Shown piece after piece: positions 9,454-17,350 of a stretch of DNA of 64,000 bases. The translations under genes were made by a program, and so were the position numbers. This stretch comes from Flavobacterium piscisymbiosum (lineage in GTDB: Bacteria; Bacteroidota; Bacteroidia; Flavobacteriales; Flavobacteriaceae). The notes beneath the pieces are model-generated. The model ran no database searches, was not told the DNA's origin, and saw only the letters and a program-made list of their open reading frames with translations. Location of the stretch: NCBI RefSeq assembly GCF_020905295.1, contig NZ_JAJJMM010000001.1, positions 1,240,001-1,304,000 on the forward strand, read 5' to 3'. How positions within the stretch are numbered: position 1 is the stretch's first letter; each line of letters begins with the position of its first letter.

Positions 9454-9472
9454 CGATGTATAAATAATTACT

Positions 9473-10456
9473 ATGAAAAGAATACTTATTACCGGAGCTG
9501 CAGGATTTTTAGGATCGCATTTGTGTGATCGTTTTATCAAAGAAGGATATTATGTTATCGGGATGGATAATCTGATTACGGGAGATCTTAAAAACATAGA
9601 ACATTTATTTAAGTTAGAACATTTTGAGTTTTACCATCATGATATCACCAAGTTTGTTCATGTTCCTGGTGATTTAGATTATATTTTACATTTTGCTTCA
9701 CCGGCAAGCCCGATCGATTATTTAAAAATTCCAATTCAGACTCTTAAAGTAGGATCTTTAGGAACACATAATTTGTTAGGGTTAGCGAGAGTTAAAAATG
9801 CCAGAATTTTGATAGCTTCAACATCCGAGGTTTACGGAGATCCATTGGTTCACCCACAAACCGAAGAATATTACGGAAACGTAAACACAATAGGACCGCG
9901 TGGTGTTTATGACGAAGCAAAACGTTTTCAGGAATCCATAACAATGGCGTATCATACTTTTCATGGAGTAGAAACCAGAATCGTGCGTATTTTTAATACT
10001 TACGGACCAAGAATGCGCTTAAACGACGGACGTGTAATTCCGGCTTTTATTGGTCAGGCTTTACGCGGAGAAGATTTAACAATTTTTGGAGACGGAATGC
10101 AAACACGTTCTTTTTGTTATGTAGATGATCAGGTCGAAGGTATTTTCAGGCTATTACATTCAGATTATGTATATCCGGTAAATATTGGAAATCCGGATGA
10201 AATCACCATTAAAGATTTTGCAGAAGAGATCATTAAACTAACAGGAACGAACCAAAAGGTAGTCTATCATCCATTACCGATAAACGATCCGTTACAACGC
10301 CAGCCAGATACCACAAAAGCAAAAGAGTTGTTAGGTTGGGAAGCAAAAGTGAGTCGCTCTGAAGGAATGAAAATTACATATGATTATTTCAGGTCACTTT
10401 CAAAAGAAGAACTTTCAAAAGAAGAACACAAAGATTTTTCGAGTTATATAAAATAA
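9473..10456 (+). CDS. UDP-glucuronate decarboxylase (UDP-xylose synthase, extended SDR)
   Basis: A 327-residue extended short-chain dehydrogenase/reductase. The NAD-binding GAAGFLGSH lies at 7-15. The catalytic set comprises TSEVYGDP at about 115-122 and YDEAK (YxxxK) at about 145-149. The segment [10 protein letters not shown] and the long [10 protein letters not shown] block are typical of UDP-glucuronic acid decarboxylase (UXS), which turns UDP-glucuronate into UDP-xylose. The product would feed the neighbouring glycosyltransferases. It has its own upstream promoter motif and a terminator directly after the stop, so it is probably a single-gene unit. Confidence 0.88.
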   Translation: MKRILITGAAGFLGSHLCDRFIKEGYYVIGMDNLITGDLKNIEHLFKLEHFEFYHHDITKFVHVPGDLDYILHFASPASPIDYLKIPIQTLKVGSLGTHNLLGLARVKNARILIASTSEVYGDPLVHPQTEEYYGNVNTIGPRGVYDEAKRFQESITMAYHTFHGVETRIVRIFNTYGPRMRLNDGRVIPAFIGQALRGEDLTIFGDGMQTRSFCYVDDQVEGIFRLLHSDYVYPVNIGNPDEITIKDFAEEIIKLTGTNQKVVYHPLPINDPLQRQPDTTKAKELLGWEAKVSRSEGMKITYDYFRSLSKEELSKEEHKDFSSYIK

Positions 10457-10457
10457 A

Positions 10458-10495
10458 AAAACGGGCAAATATTCAATTAGATATTTGCCCGTTTT
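10458..10495. terminator. Bidirectional intrinsic terminator
   Basis: An inverted repeat of acgggcaaatat (10461-10472) with atatttgcccgt (10481-10492) has an 8-base loop. It is flanked by A- and T-tracts, so it works for both the UXS gene and the converging glycosyltransferase at 10513. Confidence 0.85.
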
Positions 10496-10512
10496 CATTT
10501 TATTGAAGTTGC

Positions 10513-11700
10513 TTAAAAAGCATTATTTTCGATTAATTCTTTCATTTGTCGATCAAGGTTAAAGTTTTCTTTTGCATGAAGAAAAATATCTTTTTTCATT
10601 TTTTGAATTTCACCTTTACCTAATTTTGAAATTTGTATTAAAGTTGAATTTAATTGCTGAAAATCTTCTACAGGAACAACCCAACCCAAATTATTTTCCT
10701 CGACAATATTTTCACCTTCACCTCCTCCAAAATAAAAAACAGGAAAACCCAAAGCACTATATTCGAATATTTTTGAAGGCACAGAACCGTAAATTCTCGT
10801 TTTAAGCGGAACAAGAGCAATATCTAAATCCTTCAATTTCTCATGCAGAACATTACGTTCCAACATGCCGTGAAATATAATTTTTTTATTTGGATTTTGA
10901 TTGAGATAATTCACAATTTGAGTTTTCTCGGCACCATCTCCAAAAATATGCAGTTCAATATCTAGATTCTCTAAATTCAATTGTTGAATAAGTTCAAAAA
11001 CGCCTTGCGCAACGCCCAATAATCCTGCGTAAAATAGTTTTATTGGTTCGCCGGAGTTTTCTTTTTCTTCCGGAAAATCTTCCACAAAATGATCTGGATA
11101 ATTGCGATACAAAAAGTATTTCTTTTCAGGAAAAATCGAATGAATATGTGCAATAATTTCATTAGACTGACCAAAAATATGCGCTGCTTTTTTATAGATA
11201 AAACGTTCTATAAAAAGTAAAATTTTATGCGAAATACTATTTTTCTTTAACACTTCAAGTTCAATGGCAGCTGTTGGCCAAAGGTCTGAAACATTTAGAA
11301 TTATTGTTTTTCGTTTGAGCCAAAGTGTAAAAACAGAAACAAAAGAAAGCAATAATGGAGGCGATTGCACAATTACTTTTTGGGGCGTTTTGACAAATAA
11401 TAAATAGAAAAACAAAGTGGATGAAAACGAAAGCGTCGAAACAATTCGTTTAAAAATATTCGAACTATTACTCGGGTAAATCCAAAGGCGTTTTAGTGTA
11501 ATATTCTGAACCTTTTCGGTAACAGAGAATTTGCCTTTATATTCCGGAAATAACTCTCCTTTTGGATAATTGGGCAACGGAGAAATCACCGAAACTTCAT
11601 ATCCGTTTTTATTTAATTTCAAGGCCAGTTGTTCAATTCTATTGGCTGCAGCACCTTTTTCGGGCGGATAATAATTGGATATGATTAAAATGTCCTTCAT
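10513..11700 (-). CDS. Glycosyltransferase family 4, WbuB-like
   Basis: A 395-residue GT-B glycosyltransferase. The N-terminus IISNYYPPEKGAAANRIEQL and VISPLPNYPKGE near 40-51 are hallmarks of the WbuB/WcaI-like branch of GT4. The C-terminal nucleotide-binding domain includes FYAGLLGVAQGV and IFEYSALGFPVFYFGGG near 310-330. A hydrophobic patch at about 90-120 suggests membrane association, common in this branch. The ATG overlaps the WecB stop by one base (TAATG), consistent with tight coupling. WbuB-type enzymes often transfer an N-acetylated deoxyhexosamine, and the WecB partner would fit an HexNAc-derived donor (inference). Confidence 0.85.
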   Translation of the reverse strand: MKDILIISNYYPPEKGAAANRIEQLALKLNKNGYEVSVISPLPNYPKGELFPEYKGKFSVTEKVQNITLKRLWIYPSNSSNIFKRIVSTLSFSSTLFFYLLFVKTPQKVIVQSPPLLLSFVSVFTLWLKRKTIILNVSDLWPTAAIELEVLKKNSISHKILLFIERFIYKKAAHIFGQSNEIIAHIHSIFPEKKYFLYRNYPDHFVEDFPEEKENSGEPIKLFYAGLLGVAQGVFELIQQLNLENLDIELHIFGDGAEKTQIVNYLNQNPNKKIIFHGMLERNVLHEKLKDLDIALVPLKTRIYGSVPSKIFEYSALGFPVFYFGGGEGENIVEENNLGWVVPVEDFQQLNSTLIQISKLGKGEIQKMKKDIFLHAKENFNLDRQMKELIENNAF

Positions 11701-12788
11701 TATTTTTTATCCAATAAAATTGAAATAATTCTTTCAGATGCTTTTCCGTCCCATAATTCCGGAATACCACTTTTTCTTGCACCATTTTTCAGGAACTCAC
11801 CAAATACGTTCTGTAAATTTTCTAAAGAGGTTCCCACAATAGTATTCGATCCTATAGTTTCTGTTTCAGGGCGTTCGGTATTATTTCGCATGGTAAAACA
11901 AGGAATTCCAAGAACAGTTGTTTCTTCAGAGATTCCTCCACTATCTGTAATAACAGCAAAACTATTTTTGATTAAATACATGAAATTTAAATAACCTTGA
12001 GGAGCAACAAAAATGATGTTTTTGAATTTAATTTCGCTTTCGCCTAAAATTGCCTGAGTTCTCGGATGAATCGGAAACAGTATTTTTTTGTTGTCAACCA
12101 AAGTATCGATTCCGTGCAGAAGCTCGATCAAAGAAGAAACTTCGTCAACATTTCCGGGACGATGTAAGGTTAGAATAATATAATTTTTTTCGTTTAATTG
12201 ATGTTCTTGCCAAAAATCTGGTGCAGCAATTCTATCGATATTTTGGTATAAAGTATCGATCATCACATTTCCCACAAAATGTACGTTTTCAGGATTTGAA
12301 CCTAATTTCAGTAAATTTTCTGAAGCCGAAGTTGAGGTGGTAAAAAAGTAATCGGTAATACTATCCGTTAGCATTCTATTGATTTCTTCAGGCATTGTTA
12401 AATCGCCTGAACGTATTCCGGCTTCGACATGCGCTACTTTTGTGTTACATTTTTTGGCCACAATCGAACACGCCATAGTCGAATTGACATCGCCAACAAC
12501 CAAAACCAAATCACAAGGATTTTGAAGCAGTTCTTTCTCAAAGGCAATCATGATCGCAGCAGTTTGTTCGGCTTGAGAACCACTTTTTACTTCGAGATTT
12601 ACGTTTGGCTTCGGAATATTTAATTCTTCAAAAAAAGTATCGCTGAGGTTTTTATCATAATGCTGACCCGTGTGAACCAATCGAAATGAAACATCAAAAC
12701 CTTGATTTTGCTTGTTTTTTATAGCATTAATAATGGGGGCAATTTTTATAAAATTAGGTCTCGCACCCGCGATTATGGTGATTTTCAT
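11700..12788 (-). CDS. wecB: UDP-N-acetylglucosamine 2-epimerase
   Basis: A 362-residue non-hydrolysing UDP-GlcNAc 2-epimerase that interconverts UDP-GlcNAc and UDP-ManNAc. Family blocks visible are HTGQHYDKNLSD (about 39-50), VVGDVNSTMA, HVEAGIRSGD, the HRPGNVD segment, and DSGGISEE near 280 followed by a TERPE substrate-binding loop. Length and start fit the family. It is the first gene of a two-gene minus-strand unit with the WbuB-like transferase, and gives the locus a route to ManNAc-type residues. Confidence 0.92.
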   Translation of the reverse strand: MKITIIAGARPNFIKIAPIINAIKNKQNQGFDVSFRLVHTGQHYDKNLSDTFFEELNIPKPNVNLEVKSGSQAEQTAAIMIAFEKELLQNPCDLVLVVGDVNSTMACSIVAKKCNTKVAHVEAGIRSGDLTMPEEINRMLTDSITDYFFTTSTSASENLLKLGSNPENVHFVGNVMIDTLYQNIDRIAAPDFWQEHQLNEKNYIILTLHRPGNVDEVSSLIELLHGIDTLVDNKKILFPIHPRTQAILGESEIKFKNIIFVAPQGYLNFMYLIKNSFAVITDSGGISEETTVLGIPCFTMRNNTERPETETIGSNTIVGTSLENLQNVFGEFLKNGARKSGIPELWDGKASERIISILLDKK

Positions 12789-12917
12789 AAGTAGATTGGA
12801 TTCTGTCTAAAAACTTTCTTTTGGCAAAAGTAAAGTTTAAATTGGAATCTGGATAAATTGAGATACTTTCTTGAATGTTTAAATGATTTTTGAGTATATC
12901 AAAACTTATCTTGTCAG

Positions 12918-12948
12918 AATTGGAGATCACAATTTGTGACCTCCAATT
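12918..12948. repeat. Palindrome copy 1 (TCACAATTTGTGA core)
   Basis: Arms of 15 bases with one mismatch around a single central base. The core is GATCACAATTTGTGACC. It is part of a five-member family at 12918-13471. Confidence 0.85.
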
Positions 12949-12982
12949 ATTTCTTAATATTTAAAGAGGAAGCTTTAGGAAA

Positions 12983-13009
12983 CTTGAGGTCACAATTTGT
13001 GACATCAAG
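12983..13009. repeat. Palindrome copy 2 (GGTCACAATTTGTGAC core)
   Basis: Arms of 13 bases with one mismatch around one central base. It has the same core as copy 1 but different outer bases (CTTGA/TCAAG). Confidence 0.85.
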
Positions 13010-13069
13010 ATTGTTTTTTGCAATTCTCTAAGATGACCTTAAATAATTGTATTCATTTTCAACAAGTTA

Positions 13070-13102
13070 AAACTTGAAGTCGCAATTTGCGACTTCAAGT
13101 TT
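13070..13102. repeat. Palindrome copy 3 (GTCGCAATTTGCGAC core)
   Basis: Perfect 16-base arms around one central base. It carries the CG variant of the core, as does the copy inside the ORF6N coding sequence. Confidence 0.88.
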
Positions 13103-13128
13103 CAAGCTCACAATTTGTGACCTTGAAA
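13100..13128. repeat. Palindrome copy 4 (CTCACAATTTGTGACC core)
   Basis: Arms of 14 bases with one mismatch. It overlaps the end of copy 3 by three bases and ends 8 bases before the stop codon of the ORF6N gene. Confidence 0.85.
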
Positions 13129-13136
13129 ATCAAATA

Positions 13137-13667
13137 CTATTTTTTATATCCAATTTTCACTCTTTCATTTTCATCTTTTTTCTTTTCAGTCAATTCATCT
13201 AAATAAGAAAAAACTAGTTCAATATTCTTATCGTGATTCTCTAACTTCTTTTGAATCTGAAGAATATCAACTTTAATTTCTGTTGTATCCAAAAGCATTT
13301 GTCTCACTTTTGTGAAAATTCGCATAATTTGAATATTGGTTTGAATTGCTTTATCACTTTTTAGAATGCTCGATAACATTAAAATGCCATGTTCAGTAAA
13401 CGCAAAAGGTAAATATTTTAGGTTTGATCCTCTAGCATTCTTCAAGGTCGCAATTTGCGACCTTGAAGAATTATACTCAATTTCAGTTAGTTGAAACATA
13501 AAATCTTCTGGAAAACGCGATAAATTTCTTTTTACTTGTTCATTTAACCTTTTAGTTTCAACTTCATAAAGTGAAGCCAAATCACGATCAAGCATCACTT
13601 TTTGGCCACGTATAAAATATATTTTGTCTGAAATAGTTTCTTCAGAAAGTAAAGATTGGTCGTCCAT
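13137..13667 (-). CDS. ORF6N-domain DNA-binding protein
   Basis: A 176-residue protein with an N-terminal ORF6N domain (about 10-100). Visible are IYFIRGQKVMLDRDLASLYEV, the RFPEDFMFQL motif and YLPFAFTEHGILMLSSIL, followed by a helical, charged C-terminus (about 125-176) likely to be a coiled coil. ORF6N domains occur in phage and bacterial proteins and are thought to bind DNA. Residues 66-77, which include SRSQIATLK, are encoded by a perfect 35-base palindrome (13437-13471). Related palindromes lie just 3' of the gene. It has no operon partner and sits inside a polysaccharide locus, so it may be a mobile or phage-derived gene. Confidence 0.85.
   Translation of the reverse strand: MDDQSLLSEETISDKIYFIRGQKVMLDRDLASLYEVETKRLNEQVKRNLSRFPEDFMFQLTEIEYNSSRSQIATLKNARGSNLKYLPFAFTEHGILMLSSILKSDKAIQTNIQIMRIFTKVRQMLLDTTEIKVDILQIQKKLENHDKNIELVFSYLDELTEKKKDENERVKIGYKK
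13437..13471. repeat. Palindrome copy 5, inside the ORF6N coding sequence
   Basis: Perfect 17-base arms around one central base, with core GGTCGCAATTTGCGACC. It lies wholly within codons 66-77 of the ORF6N gene, and its family members are in the 3' flank. Confidence 0.9.
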
Positions 13668-13712
13668 AAGTTTTTAATTTTAAAAAAAAACAAATGTAAG
13701 ATTTTATTTATA

Positions 13713-15023
13713 TTATAAATAAGACTTGAATTGTTTTAGCTTTCCACTTTTACTTCTTTCTAGAACTGTTTTTCGGGTAAAACTAAAGTTTAAATTAGAT
13801 TCTAAATATAAAGAAATAGCCTTTTCTATTTTTTGAATTTGGCCATTATCTAATGCTTTATCAGAAACATATTCAATTTCAAAGCGATCTAATTGCGTTT
13901 GTTTAATAATAAATTCTTTTACATTTCCGTCATCTTCAACAATGCTTTTGGTAACGTAATAAAAGGTTAATCCAGGCGATTTTTTTCCACTTGGGAGAAT
14001 TGCAATATCATTAGTTCTGCCAATTAGTTTTTTTAAGATTGGCTTTTGAGGAGTACTTTTTTCGTCTAAAATACCAATATCGCCAATTTCATATCTTATA
14101 AACGGATGCGCTTTATTGAAAAGAGAAGTAATCACAATCTGGCCTTCTTCCCCGTAAGGGAGCACTTTATTATTTTCATCTAAAATTTCGACAAAAAGTG
14201 TTTCTGCATTGATTTGCCATTCTCCATTTGGATTTTCAAAAGCTATCAAATCGAGTTCCGAAGCGCCGTATTCATTGATAATCGGAATTCCGAATTGCTT
14301 TTCTAACAATTTTTTATCCGATTGAAAAAGCATTTCAGATGTCACAAAACAAGCTTTCAAAGTGGGACAAATTTCATTTAAAAGAATGTTTTTCTGTTCT
14401 AAATATTTAGCAAATAAAACAATCGAACTTGTATAGCCATTAATATAATCGAATTTTTTAGTTTTAAATTTTTGAAGGAATTGCTCCAGAATTTCATCAG
14501 ATAAATCGAAAACCGGAAAACGAAAACGATGCGTTAAAAAATCTTTAAAACGTTCTTTTTTGTATCCAATAAAATCCATAGGAATACCATAAAAACGAGC
14601 CTGATACGAATGATTAAAATCTATTTTATACCAGCCAAAACGCATAAAAATCGAAGTCCAGGTCAAGGCATGACAATACTTATCTTTGGCAAAAACAAAC
14701 GGAGTTCCGCTGGATCCGGACGTTTTGTTGACATAAATATTTTTCCGCGAGTAGCCTTTTGACAGTCTTTCTTCAAGAGGTTTTTGTAGATTTTGTTTGT
14801 TCAGAATAGGTAAGTCTTCCCATTTCAAATCCGTTTTATTCCCAACTAAATTGGCATAAAATGAGTTGTTTTGAAGATGAAAATCAACAATTTCTTCTTT
14901 TTTATTCTCAAGAAAAACAGCATATTCTTCTTGAGATAAATTCACGATTTCATTCAATTCAGCTTTGGCTTTCTTTATAGGAAAACCATTTAATTTGAGC
15001 GAAATATCAAAAATAGAAATCAT
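13713..15023 (-). CDS. CapK/PaaK-like adenylate-forming enzyme
   Basis: A 436-residue protein of the phenylacetate-CoA ligase/CapK group. The phosphate-binding P-loop TSGSSGTP is at 101-108, followed by the adenylation motif NEYGASELDLIAFE near 255 and the IRYEIGDIG hinge region. The family activates a carboxylate as its AMP ester. CapK-type members occur in capsule loci and probably activate an acyl or amino-acid substituent, but the substrate is unknown. Its ATG overlaps the stop of higA by one base (TAATG), so it may be translated from the toxin-antitoxin transcript. Confidence 0.8.
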   Translation of the reverse strand: MISIFDISLKLNGFPIKKAKAELNEIVNLSQEEYAVFLENKKEEIVDFHLQNNSFYANLVGNKTDLKWEDLPILNKQNLQKPLEERLSKGYSRKNIYVNKTSGSSGTPFVFAKDKYCHALTWTSIFMRFGWYKIDFNHSYQARFYGIPMDFIGYKKERFKDFLTHRFRFPVFDLSDEILEQFLQKFKTKKFDYINGYTSSIVLFAKYLEQKNILLNEICPTLKACFVTSEMLFQSDKKLLEKQFGIPIINEYGASELDLIAFENPNGEWQINAETLFVEILDENNKVLPYGEEGQIVITSLFNKAHPFIRYEIGDIGILDEKSTPQKPILKKLIGRTNDIAILPSGKKSPGLTFYYVTKSIVEDDGNVKEFIIKQTQLDRFEIEYVSDKALDNGQIQKIEKAISLYLESNLNFSFTRKTVLERSKSGKLKQFKSYL

Positions 15024-15325
15024 TAAACAGCTTCTTTTAAATCGTAACGTTTAATCGATTTTAGTTCGTCGCTTTTATTTGATTCTTCTTCTTCAATATC
15101 AAAATCGTCCTGAAGTCCCAACCAAAATTTAGCTGAATTTCCAAAATATTGGCTTAATCGCAAAGCGGTATCAGCAGTAATTCTGCGGTTTCCCTTAATG
15201 ATTTCAGAAATTCTGGTTTGCGGAATTTTCAAATCTTTAGATAAACGATAAGGTGTAATATTTAACGGAATTAAAAATTCTTCCGATAAAATTTCTCCGG
15301 GATGTATGTTTTTTAATTTTTCCAT
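15023..15325 (-). CDS. higA: HigA-type antitoxin (XRE family)
   Basis: A HigA antitoxin of 100 residues from the chosen ATG at 15325. An ATG 27 bases further upstream would overlap the higB stop and add a non-conserved IIKILK tail. The family opening KNIHPGEIL is followed by an HTH: the region TPYRLSKDLKIPQTRISEII with KGNRRITADTALRLS and FGNSAKFWLGLQ. It neutralises the HigB RNase and represses the operon. It follows higB by 10 bases, the toxin-first order typical of higBA. Confidence 0.9.
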   Translation of the reverse strand: MEKLKNIHPGEILSEEFLIPLNITPYRLSKDLKIPQTRISEIIKGNRRITADTALRLSQYFGNSAKFWLGLQDDFDIEEEESNKSDELKSIKRYDLKEAV

Positions 15326-15335
15326 TTTTAATATT

Positions 15336-15617
15336 TTAATGATAAGCGACAATTTCTACATTTAACGCATTTCCATTTTCCCAAATAAAAATTATTCGCC
15401 ATTGATTATTAATTCTAATGCTGTAAAAATCTTTTAAATTGCCTGCTAATTTTTCTAAACAATTAGAAGGCGGAATTCTCAAATCGGTTAAATTTTGAGA
15501 GTTATGCAGCATTCTGAGTTTTCTTCTGCCAATTTGCTGTATCTCAATCGAAGGTTTTTTGACCACAATACCATTCCAAATTTTTTCAGTTTCTTTAGAT
15601 CCAAATGAGATTATCAT
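15336..15617 (-). CDS. higB: HigB-type toxin (RelE superfamily mRNA interferase)
   Basis: A 93-residue RelE/HigB toxin that cleaves mRNA on the ribosome. Family blocks present are the region KPSIEIQQIGRRKLRMLHNS, then LTDLRIPPSNCLEKLAGN, then the YSIRINNQWRIIF strand and a C-terminal VEIVAYH. The central NQWRI segment and the terminal Tyr-His are conserved in HigB. It is the first gene of the higBA pair and transcribed divergently from purD. A CAAAAGTA sequence at 15638-15645, TACTTTTG on the minus strand, fits the -7 promoter consensus 20 bases upstream. Confidence 0.9.
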   Translation of the reverse strand: MIISFGSKETEKIWNGIVVKKPSIEIQQIGRRKLRMLHNSQNLTDLRIPPSNCLEKLAGNLKDFYSIRINNQWRIIFIWENGNALNVEIVAYH

Positions 15618-15637
15618 ACCTTTCGCATTACTAACGT

Positions 15638-15645
15638 CAAAAGTA
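15638..15645 (-). promoter_or_regulatory. -7 promoter motif TACTTTTG for higBA
   Basis: Read on the minus strand, this is TACTTTTG, matching TAnnTTTG. It lies 20 bases before the higB ATG and 35 bases from the divergent purD -7 motif. Confidence 0.5.
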
Positions 15646-15680
15646 AGTAAAAAAAATTATTATTTAAGGTTAAAACCCAC

Positions 15681-15688
15681 TATTTTTG
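15681..15688 (+). promoter_or_regulatory. -7 promoter motif TATTTTTG for purD
   Basis: Matches TAnnTTTG and ends 24 bases before the purD ATG. No clear -33 TTG is found. Confidence 0.5.
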
Positions 15689-15712
15689 CACCACAACTAA
15701 ATACAACAACAC

Positions 15713-16987
15713 ATGACAATTTTACTATTGGGATCAGGCGGAAGAGAACATGCTTTTGCGTGGAAAATGATTCAGAGTCCGCTTTGCGAAAAACTTTTTG
15801 TTGCACCAGGAAATGCGGGAACGGCAGCAATTGCTACAAACGTTGCAATGTCTCCAACCGATTTTGATGCCATAAAAGCATTTGTAATTCAGGAAAATGT
15901 AAAAATGGTGGTCGTAGGGCCAGAAGATCCTTTGGTAAAAGGGATTTACGATTATTTTAAAAACGACGAAAGTTTACAGCATATTCCGGTTATCGGACCA
16001 TCAAAATTAGGAGCTCAACTTGAAGGAAGTAAAGAGTTTGCTAAAGAATTCCTGATGAAACACAACATCCCGACAGCTGCTTACGACAGTTTTACTGCCG
16101 AAACAGTTGAAAAAGGATGTGATTTTTTAGAAACATTACAACCTCCGTACGTTTTAAAAGCTGATGGATTAGCTGCTGGAAAAGGAGTTTTAATCATTCA
16201 GGATCTTGAAGAAGCGAAAACCGAATTGAGAAACATGTTGGTTCACGAAAAATTTGGAGCAGCAAGTTCAAAAGTAGTTATCGAAGAATTCCTGGACGGA
16301 ATAGAATTAAGCTGTTTTGTTTTAACTGACGGAAAAAGCTATAAAATTCTTCCAACAGCGAAAGATTATAAACGAATTGGAGAAGGAGATACAGGATTAA
16401 ATACAGGCGGAATGGGAGCAGTTTCTCCGGTTCCTTACGTTGACGCTGTTTTGATGGAAAAAATCGAAACTCGTATTGTAAAACCAACAATCGAAGGATT
16501 CCAGAAAGACGGAATCGAATATAAAGGTTTTGTATTTATTGGTTTAATCAATGTAAAAAACGAGCCAATCGTTATTGAATACAACGTGAGAATGGGAGAT
16601 CCTGAAACTGAAGTTGTAGTACCAAGATTAAAATCTGATTTAGTTGCGTTGTTCCAATCGGTAGCAGATCAAAAGTTAGATACTTTCGAGTTAGAAGTAG
16701 ATCCAAGAAGTGCAACTACAATTATGGTAGTTTCCGGAGGATATCCTGAAGATTTCGAAAAAGGAAAAGTAATTACAGGTTTAGAAAATATTACCGATTC
16801 GATAGTTTTTCACGCGGGAACAAAATTAGATGGCAATAATGTCGTTAGTAATGGAGGACGTGTATTGACAGTAACATCATACGGAGACGATTTTCAACAG
16901 GCCATAAAAAAATCTTACCAAAATATAGATAAACTAAATTTTGATAAGATGTATTTTAGAAAAGATATTGGCTTCGACTTACTTTAA
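15713..16987 (+). CDS. purD: Phosphoribosylamine--glycine ligase (GAR synthetase)
   Basis: A 424-residue ATP-grasp enzyme of purine synthesis that joins glycine to phosphoribosylamine. Diagnostic blocks are LLLGSGGREHAFAWK at the N-terminus, VVVGPEDPLVKGI, the ATP-grasp segment KADGLAAGKGV, and LNTGGMGAVSPVPY. IEYNVRMGDPETEVVVPRL supplies the metal ligands. Length matches the family. It is a stand-alone gene with its own promoter motif. Its last 9 bases overlap a converging small gene (16979-16987). Confidence 0.96.
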   Translation: MTILLLGSGGREHAFAWKMIQSPLCEKLFVAPGNAGTAAIATNVAMSPTDFDAIKAFVIQENVKMVVVGPEDPLVKGIYDYFKNDESLQHIPVIGPSKLGAQLEGSKEFAKEFLMKHNIPTAAYDSFTAETVEKGCDFLETLQPPYVLKADGLAAGKGVLIIQDLEEAKTELRNMLVHEKFGAASSKVVIEEFLDGIELSCFVLTDGKSYKILPTAKDYKRIGEGDTGLNTGGMGAVSPVPYVDAVLMEKIETRIVKPTIEGFQKDGIEYKGFVFIGLINVKNEPIVIEYNVRMGDPETEVVVPRLKSDLVALFQSVADQKLDTFELEVDPRSATTIMVVSGGYPEDFEKGKVITGLENITDSIVFHAGTKLDGNNVVSNGGRVLTVTSYGDDFQQAIKKSYQNIDKLNFDKMYFRKDIGFDLL

Positions 16988-17209
16988 GAAAGAGTGAGCT
17001 GTAGTATCTTGATTTTCTGTTCCGGCGTCATCAAAAATGCGTAATTGTTTAATCCAATAAACGATTGCGCATGCGCAGATGATCATAAAAATCCAGTTAA
17101 TAGTATTAGCACCAAACCAAGTAATAAGTTCTAGGTGACGTAAAAAGTCAAGTGGAGCAAATAAAATGTTAACGAATAAGTATTGTATTCCTTCGAAAAA
17201 AGCTGTCAT
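16979..17209 (-). CDS. Small membrane protein (DUF6341-like)
   Basis: A 76-residue protein with a hydrophobic helix at about 38-57 and a second moderately hydrophobic N-terminal stretch. The opening FFEGIQYLFVNILFAPLD and the WFGANTINWIFM segment match a family I recall as DUF6341, found next to upp in Flavobacteriaceae; the number is from memory. Function is unknown. It is separated from upp by one gene and converges on purD with a 9-base overlap. Confidence 0.75.
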   Translation of the reverse strand: MTAFFEGIQYLFVNILFAPLDFLRHLELITWFGANTINWIFMIICACAIVYWIKQLRIFDDAGTENQDTTAHSFLK

Positions 17210-17350
17210 AATTTATAAAATTATATGTTATTTATTGTTGTGTAACGCATTGAAGTTAAAATTCAGATAATAGAATCTTTTTTCAACTTGTTGGGTTTTC
17301 CTTTTTAAACAAGTATTATATTTACAATCACAAAAGTATAAAATATCCTT

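Larger units (their letters stand above)
12789..13136. other. Gene-free interval with four palindromes of the ORF6N family
   Basis: These 348 bases have no credible gene. They contain four imperfect to perfect palindromes centred at 12933, 12996, 13086 and 13114, all related to the one inside the neighbouring ORF6N gene. The left third (12789-12917) shows nothing recognisable beyond AT-rich DNA that probably includes the wecB promoter. Confidence 0.7.

Noticed and set aside
12918..13471. CRISPR or retroelement-type diversity system
   Set aside because: Palindromes are irregularly spaced and there is no reverse transcriptase or cas gene in the window.
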